Origin: Cyrtodaria siliqua
Taxonomy: Eukaryota; Mollusca; Bivalvia; Adapedonta; Hiatellidae
Reading direction: 5' to 3'
Assembly (NCBI GenBank): GCA_037043455.1
Contig: JAWPHD010011523.1
Coordinates: 1 to 64,000 of the forward strand
DNA: 64,000 nucleotides
The translations under genes and the position numbers were made by a program. Each line of letters opens with the position of its first letter. Positions within the stretch are counted from its first letter, which is position 1. The notes under the pieces were generated by a model that saw only the letters and a list, made by a program, of their open reading frames with translations, did not search any database and had not been told where the DNA came from. Positions 58,071-64,000 of the stretch are shown here, piece after piece.

Positions 58071-58434
58071 TGCATGAAAAAAAAAAAAAAATTGTTTGTT
58101 TTGTTTTTACTCATTTCTTGTTTATAATATCCGGCTCCCATGACATCAATGAAGAAACTTGTTTAAAAGTGTATATTCAGGTATTCGTTTATGGAATTTG
58201 GTTAAAAAATACTGCCTGCGTGCTAAAAATATCCCGCGAAAAAACCTCCCAGATTTTTACATGAATCTCCCTTAAAAAAATCACTAAACTCCCAGATTGA
58301 GGTCCTGAAAGTATCACATGTATGATTATTAATAGTTAGGTATTGCCTTGAATTTTTGTGTATCTTGCATTTTTTTGTCAACATAACCTCTCAATCTGTG
58401 AATATAATGCAAATCATTACAAATCTAATAATTA
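58071..58434. other. Spacer with an A run
   Basis: Nothing recognised beyond a poly-A run at 58078-58091. Confidence 0.5.
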
Positions 58435-59467
58435 TGTGTGTGGCCATGTGGAGAATGGAATATGTGGTTTCCTTAATTTTTACCTAGTTTTACACATGGT
58501 GGCCATTTTGGAAAACTGGCGGCCACGAGAAACACAAATCTGAAGAGAACATCCCTAAAGATCATTGTGATTACGTTTCATCAAACTCCTTCAAGCGGTT
58601 TCAGAGAAGATGTCATATTTCTCCTTTTCCTATATAAACTTTGGGTCGCCACGGCAGCCGTTTTGATTATTGGAAGAAAACAAAAAACACAAACTTAATA
58701 GATGCCAACCATTGTGATCAAGTTTCAACAAAATCCTTCAAACGGTTTCAGAGAAGATGTCATATTTAACCTTTTCCTATAAAACTCTATGTAAACTTTG
58801 GGTCATTATGGTGACCATTTTGATTATTCCACGATAATGAAATACACAAATATGGTATTGAGATCAACTCAAGGAACATGTATATGATATTTAATTAGAA
58901 TGGAATAAGAGGTTTCGGAGAAGATGTCGTTTGTAATTTCCTTAAATTTGACCTAGTTTTAGCCATGGTGGCCATCTTGGACAACTGGCAGCTGCGAAAA
59001 AAACAAATCTGAGGTGCACTATCCCAAAGATCATTGTGATAAAGCTTCAACAAAATCCTTCAAGAGGTTTCAGAGAAGATGTCATAATTAGCCTTTTCCT
59101 ATATAACTCTATGTAAACTTTGGGTTGACGTGGTGGCCATTTTGATTATTCGACAATAACGAAAAAACACAAACTTGATAGAGGCCAACCCAAGGAACAT
59201 GTATATGATATTTCACTAGAATAGAACAAGTGGATTAGAAGGCGGTTGTTTGAAATTTCCCTAAATTTTACCTAATTTTAGTCATGGCGGCCATCTTGAA
59301 TGACTGGCGGCCTGAGAGGGGGCCTCCTAAGTAACATTGTGATAAAGTTCCATCAAAATCCTTCAAGCGGTTTCAGAGAAGATGTCGATTTTATAAAATT
59401 GCTAACAGACGGACAGACGGACGGACGGACGAAAAGTGATCGCACTTTGGCCAGTAGAGCTAAAAAA
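58435..59467. mobile_element. Composite element with about 300-bp units, right end GAGCTAAAAA
   Basis: About three units with GGTGGCCATTTTGATTATT, TTCAACAAAATCCTTCAA and CGGTTTCAGAGAAGATGTC, then GACGGACAGACGGACGG and CCAGTAGAGCTAAAAA. The left end is not clear. Confidence 0.75.
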
Positions 59468-59481
59468 CTCACTTTAACGTT

Positions 59482-59895
59482 AACTTTTTTATTCAGCCTC
59501 ATTTAGACTTTTGTAATGTTGTATGGGGTGGTACATCCCAAACAAATCAGGATAGAATTTTACGTTTTCAAAAGCATGCTTGTAGAATAATCCTTGACTA
59601 TGATGTTAGTGATGTATTACAAAGTATGAATGATTTAAAAATTCTATCTGTTTTCGAACACATTACTTATGTACAAAGTATCCTAATCCTCATAACCTTT
59701 TATAAAAGAAAACTTGTAAATGATGATTTACCTCAGTTGCAGTCTCTATCATCTCACAATTTTATTTTTCCTAAACCGCGCAAAGAACTGTTTAAACAAA
59801 GTATTGTATATTCAGGACCAATTGTATGGAATAATCTGCCGAACGACCTAAAACACCACCTTCCACAACGATTGTATAAAGTTCATAAAAAATAA
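59482..59895 (+). pseudogene. LINE reverse transcriptase C-terminus (CR1/jockey-like)
   Basis: Open from about 59482: FIQPHLDFCNVVWGG, LRFQKHACRIILDYDVSD, then KPRKELFKQSIVYSGPIVWN and LPNDLKHHLPQ to TAA at 59893-59895. These are the RT thumb and the conserved C-terminal block of CR1-like LINEs. The catalytic core is missing. It directly follows the GCTAAAAA end of the previous element. Confidence 0.85.
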
Positions 59896-60545
59896 ATGAA
59901 CTTACCCTCAGTTAAATCTAAAGCAATGTGCCACTTATTTCTTATTTAATGGTTTTGGGAGAACATTGTATGAAAGTGTTATTGTTCTGATTTGTTATGC
60001 TATTTGTTGTAATTGCTATGATGAGTCTAAAATGAAAATGTGCCTTAACTTTGCAACGTTGTTGTAGGATTTAAAAAAAATAATAAAAAAATGTGATAAT
60101 AAAAGAGTATCTTAATAAACAACTTTTACAAGTATGACTATCTTACTATAGTTTGACATAGATGTCTTTTACTTTAAATCAGCATTAATATTGTATTCAA
60201 CAGGAAAAACTCTTATACATTAGTAATAATAAAAATATATCTGTTTTTCTCATTCTCGTTGAGCCTCAGGTTTTAGATCACTTTCTCCTGCATAAACTGA
60301 AACAATCTCGAACCATTTAAATTATTTACCATATCAAATGTGCACATTTTCTTTTTAGCTTCAGTATTTGTATATGATGTATATAATGCATGTTTCTTTC
60401 AAATCTACTTGTCAACTTTATTTTCTTTTTCGTCCTTTGTTTATATTGTAAACCTGTGTAAATATATGTAAATTAGAGGACCACATGGAAGATTAGTTCA
60501 CAAACTAAATATGTTACCCTCAATAAATAAAGTCTATTATTATTA
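59896..60545 (+). mobile_element. 3' UTR and tail of the same LINE
   Basis: AT-rich trailer with GAGGACCACATGGAAGATTA, TTACCCTCAATAAATAAAGT and a (TTA)n-like end near 60535-60545, as LINE 3' ends look. Confidence 0.7.
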
Positions 60546-60828
60546 TTTTATCTAATAATGTCCATGTATATCAAACTATTTAATGAAATAACTCAAAATC
60601 CATTAAACTGGGATATTATCTCATGTTTCTTTTTACTGATGCAACATGCACTAAATCAATTTTGCTCATCTGCCGCTGGTTTCAGAGTGTCAGCTTGCCT
60701 CTTTTTTCTAACTTGGCACAGATGATACACACTGTATGTTTACTTTGTTGCTCTCATTCAGATCAATTTTTTTTTTGTAATTTTGCAGTACATAAATGAT
60801 AAACTAAATAACTGATTTTTTTTTCAAT

Positions 60829-62565
60829 TTCCAAAGGTGTGAGACGAGGAGAGCCATTGTCTCCTTATCTTTTCATTATTTCAGTTGAATTGTTGAGTAT
60901 AGCTTTGAAATATAACCCAGATATAAAAGGTATTAATACAGATGAAACTGCATACCTGATAGGACAATATGCGGACAATACTTCTTTAACTTTAAGTGAT
61001 GATGAAATTTCTTTAAATACCGCATTGCGAATTTAGAGCAATTGTCTACCTGTTGGGGGTTAGGAGTAAACTTTGATAAAACCGAAGTCATTTGGATTGG
61101 TGCCAAAAGGCGCTGTGCATGGTGAGGAATCGTGAACCAACATGCAACTAAACTAGAATCATACCGGCCGTTTCAAACTTTTAGGAATAAAATATAATTT
61201 ACAAAAACAAAATTGGATTACTGATAACTACTACGAAAAAATAGAACAGATTAAAAACACATATGGGGCGCGTAACCGTTCTAAAAACATTCGCTTTACC
61301 AATTTTGATTCAATGTTTCACTGTTTTAACAGAGCCGACACCGGAAATGTATAAACAACTTGTTTTTTACTCTTTTTTGTGGCAAAATAAACCTGATAAA
61401 ATCAGAAGCAGTGTAATCATTAATAAAGCAAGGTGGCATTAAAATTCCCCACATTCAATATATTTATCATGCTTTGAATTTTTCGTGGTTGAAAAAAATA
61501 TTAGATCCACTAAATTGCACTCAGTGGAAATTACTTATCTTAAATGATATTGGGAAATTCGGAAATGATTAACTTTTATTTCTATATAAAGAAGGTATTA
61601 AGGACATTCAGTCTTTTTTGGAAACAATTTTTTTAAACTGGGGAAACATCCCGTGTAGACCTCCAACAGCCCCTGACAAAATCTACATTCAAATGTTGTG
61701 GTATAATTTACCCAAACATAAAAATAAGTAATAAAACGATATTTATAACAATGGGTAGATAAAAATATTTATTTTGTCAATGATCTAATAAACGAAAATG
61801 GTATGTTTTACTCCTTCAAGGAATTTAGACAAATATTTAATATTAACACAACTTTTACACACTATTATGGGATGGTGAATTCAATTTCTAAAATTGGAGA
61901 AGCAATATATCAAACACAAAGAAGTTAGAAACAGTAACAAATAAATATATTAGATATCTTAAACAAAATCACAAAGCAACACAATATTTTTATAATATAA
62001 TTATCCAAGAAATAAAATACAATGTGAAGAAGAAATAATAATGAAGATTGGGCTGTTATATTTTCCCTCCCATTCAAAATTACTGATGACACAAAACTAC
62101 AAAATTTTCAAAATAAATTTATTCACAGAATAATATATACTAATAGAAAATTGTTTTATGTAATCTCTCAGAAACCGAATTGTGCAGTTTCTGAAATGAA
62201 TCGCGAGAAACCATATCTCATCTAGTGTTCTGTGCATGTTCATTTGTGAAAATGTTTTGGTTGAAATTAAAAGAATTCCTAGAGTCAAATTGCAACATAT
62301 CATTTTTAATACTTTATTTTTTTGATTCTTAAGAACAGAGACAATACTTATTGAAGATACGTTGAATAAAATTGTTTTTACTTGCAAAATACTTCATATA
62401 TACATAAACAATTAAGAATATTTTACCCACTGTTCAAAACTTCATTACATTTTTGAAAGTCTATAAAAGTATTGACATGTTAATGCATGCCATGAATATT
62501 AGGAGAAAATGGCACAAATTGTCAGAAAAAGATGGACATGTATCACACATATTTTTGATTGAACT
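60829..62565 (+). pseudogene. L1/Tx1-like LINE, RT to C-terminus, heavily broken
   Basis: KGVRRGEPLSPYLFIISVEL and QYADNTSLTL (active-site DD changed to DN) lie in 60832-61036. Then pieces in shifting frames follow: GVNFDKTEVIWIGAKRR, LTVLKTFALPILIQ, QLVFYSFLWQNKPDKIRSS, IKIPHIQYIYHALNFSWLK, NDLINENGMFYSFKEFR. Near 62230 comes a ISHLVFCACSFVKMFW block typical of L1/Tx1 C-termini. Many indels and stops show an old copy. The part before the RT motif is missing. Confidence 0.8.
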
Positions 62566-62845
62566 GCTATTTTTATGCCGATTTATTCTATTTTAATAGT
62601 ATAAAGAAATAGACTTTTAAATTAAACTCATTATTGTACAAAAAAAATGTAACACTCTCTATTGAATACCATGTTGTAATATTGTAATATGATTGAAAAA
62701 TAAAACATATATGACAAAAAAAAATATGACAAAAGAAAATATATGTACAAACACAAACTTTCTAAAATGCAATTCTGAAAGAATCCTTGGCAATCGGCAG
62801 TTTTGGAGGTAATATTACGTTTTATTAAATTGTGTACACATCTGC
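62566..62845. other. AT-rich spacer
   Basis: Nothing recognised. Confidence 0.5.
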
Positions 62846-62849
62846 AACA

Positions 62850-63345
62850 CACCAGTGAACTAGTACATCTCAAAATTGGCTAATGGCAGTGCACACCAAT
62901 GTACTAGTACATCCCAAAACTGGCTAATTGCCAGTTCACACCAATGAACTAGTACGTCTCAAAACTGGCTAATTGGCTGCAACACATTAATGAACTAGTA
63001 CATCTCAAAACTGGCTAGTTGGCTGCAACACACCAATAAACTAGTACATCTCAAAACTGGCTAATTAGCTGCAACACATTAATGAACTAGTACATCTCAA
63101 AACTGGCTAATTGGCTGCAACACACCAATGAACTAGTACATCTCAAAACTGGCTAATTGGCTGCAACACACCAATGAACTAGTACATCTCAAAACTGGCT
63201 AATTAGCTGCAACACTCCAATGAACTAGTACATCTCAAAACTGGCTAACTGGCTGTAAAACACCAATGAACTAGTACATCTCAAAACTGGCAATTGGCAG
63301 TTCACACCAATGAACTAGTAGTACATCTCAAAACTGGCTAATTGG
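62850..63345. repeat. About 46-bp minisatellite, eleven copies
   Basis: CCAATGAACTAGTACATCTC plus AAAACTGGCTAATTGGCTGC and AACACA; outer units carry CAGTTCACA in place of CTGCAACACA. Confidence 0.95.
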
Positions 63346-63835
63346 CAGTTATCACAGTTCGCCCAGGGAGGTAATCCTTAATCTATATAACATGTCAGCA
63401 TTCACTAATCCTCTCTGTTCTGACTTGTTTTCTTTAAAGCAAATTAAAGCCTAGACCATATGGGGACAGATGTACAAAGCAGTAAAAACAATATAAAGAT
63501 GTTTATTTTCTTTGATTGTTTGTTATTTTATGCCATGCTGAACACCTACTTTCTCAAGCACTGTAACTTCTGCTTGAACTCAGATTTACTGCAGACTGTA
63601 AAATCTGAGCATTTGGTTAGTTTCGACAAATTGAAAATCAAATAAAAAAAATAATACATGCACTCCAATCGAATACATTTCCAATCAGTTTTCAATTAAT
63701 ATCATCAATATTTGTACAAAAAAGTCTACTAATGTAGCATTTTTATACAATGTCAATTCAATGCTATTTCTATTTTTGTGGTGCAGGATGTACTGAATGA
63801 AATCTTTTTAGTGCAACTTTATTGTACTGCATAGT
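63346..63835. other. Spacer, no feature seen
   Basis: The plus-strand frame at 63460-63645 shows no recognised motif. Confidence 0.5.
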
Positions 63836-63836
63836 A

Positions 63837-64000
63837 TTGATACAGCTGGCTAGACACGTGCTTGATACAGCTGACTAGACACAGGACTGATACAGCTGGC
63901 TAGACACAGAACTAATACAGCTGACTGAGACAGAAGACTGATACCAGCTGCCTAGATAAAGGATTGATACAGCTGGCTAGACATATAACAGATACAGCTG
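63837..64000. repeat. About 24-bp minisatellite running off the window
   Basis: GATACAGCTGGCTAGACACA with variable endings, at least seven copies; continues past 64000. Confidence 0.93.

Overview
This is non-coding-rich metazoan DNA, most likely from a bivalve mollusc. The support is AT-rich sequence, repeats that open with ACAAGAG and close with GCTAAAAA, tRNA-headed SINEs resembling the molluscan V-SINE (RUDI-like) type, and several non-LTR retrotransposon lineages. There is no bacterial-style gene layout. I place it in Bivalvia with moderate confidence and do not claim a species.

The only clearly conserved host coding sequence is one 108-bp exon on the minus strand (22410-22517). It encodes the UCR1 core of a PDE4/dunce-type cAMP phosphodiesterase, with clean splice sites on both sides. 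A second minus-strand candidate (47162-47358) has an in-frame upstream stop, an ATG and a plausible donor. Its last residues carry an IPKQR motif like the one I recall near the N-terminus of long PDE4 isoforms, so it may be an alternative first coding exon of the same gene. If so, most of the window is PDE4 intron read right to left. I did not find the exon that should lie between them.

Layout. 0-7.7 kb: a 67/87-bp minisatellite split by a LINE with an RNase H domain, a second LINE remnant, then two foldback elements saturated with GTTCTTGAAC-like words and an ACCATGGT-rich tract. 8.4-10 kb: an ACAAGAG-type element. 11.2-12 kb: 200-bp-class tandem repeats. 13.7-18.7 kb: a TATA-rich minisatellite carrying a TA-flanked MITE and two inverted SINE copies, then a CR1/L2-like LINE and a TTCGC-rich foldback element. 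19.4-22.4 kb: a small TIR element and a 2.4-kb minisatellite that ends beside the PDE4 splice donor. 23.5-28.1 kb: three minisatellites, one of 35 bp and about 50 copies. 28.2-40.2 kb: several ACAAGAG-type elements, one nested in a TTAA-flanked MITE, plus 24-, 43- and 40-bp arrays. 42.8-47 kb: a 42-bp array, a SINE, another ACAAGAG-family copy with a MITE inside, a second TTAA MITE and two more ACAAGAG elements. 48.8-53.4 kb: an ACAAGAG element hosting a SINE split by G-rich repeats and a hAT-like element with an 8-bp target duplication, then a long-TIR TTAA MITE. 54.3-55.7 kb: a 27-bp minisatellite. 56.8-64 kb: two more composite repeats, two LINE remnants of different lineages and two closing minisatellites.

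The most interesting pattern is that many unrelated-looking repeats share one end architecture: A-rich flank, ACAAGA, a short hairpin, a subterminal inverted repeat, internal tandem units, the inverted-repeat partner and GCTAAAAA. Read on the minus strand this resembles the published layout of Helentron-associated non-autonomous elements (HINE/DINE-1 type). A second pattern is a set of foldback elements whose interiors are saturated with a single short palindromic word, a different word in each element.
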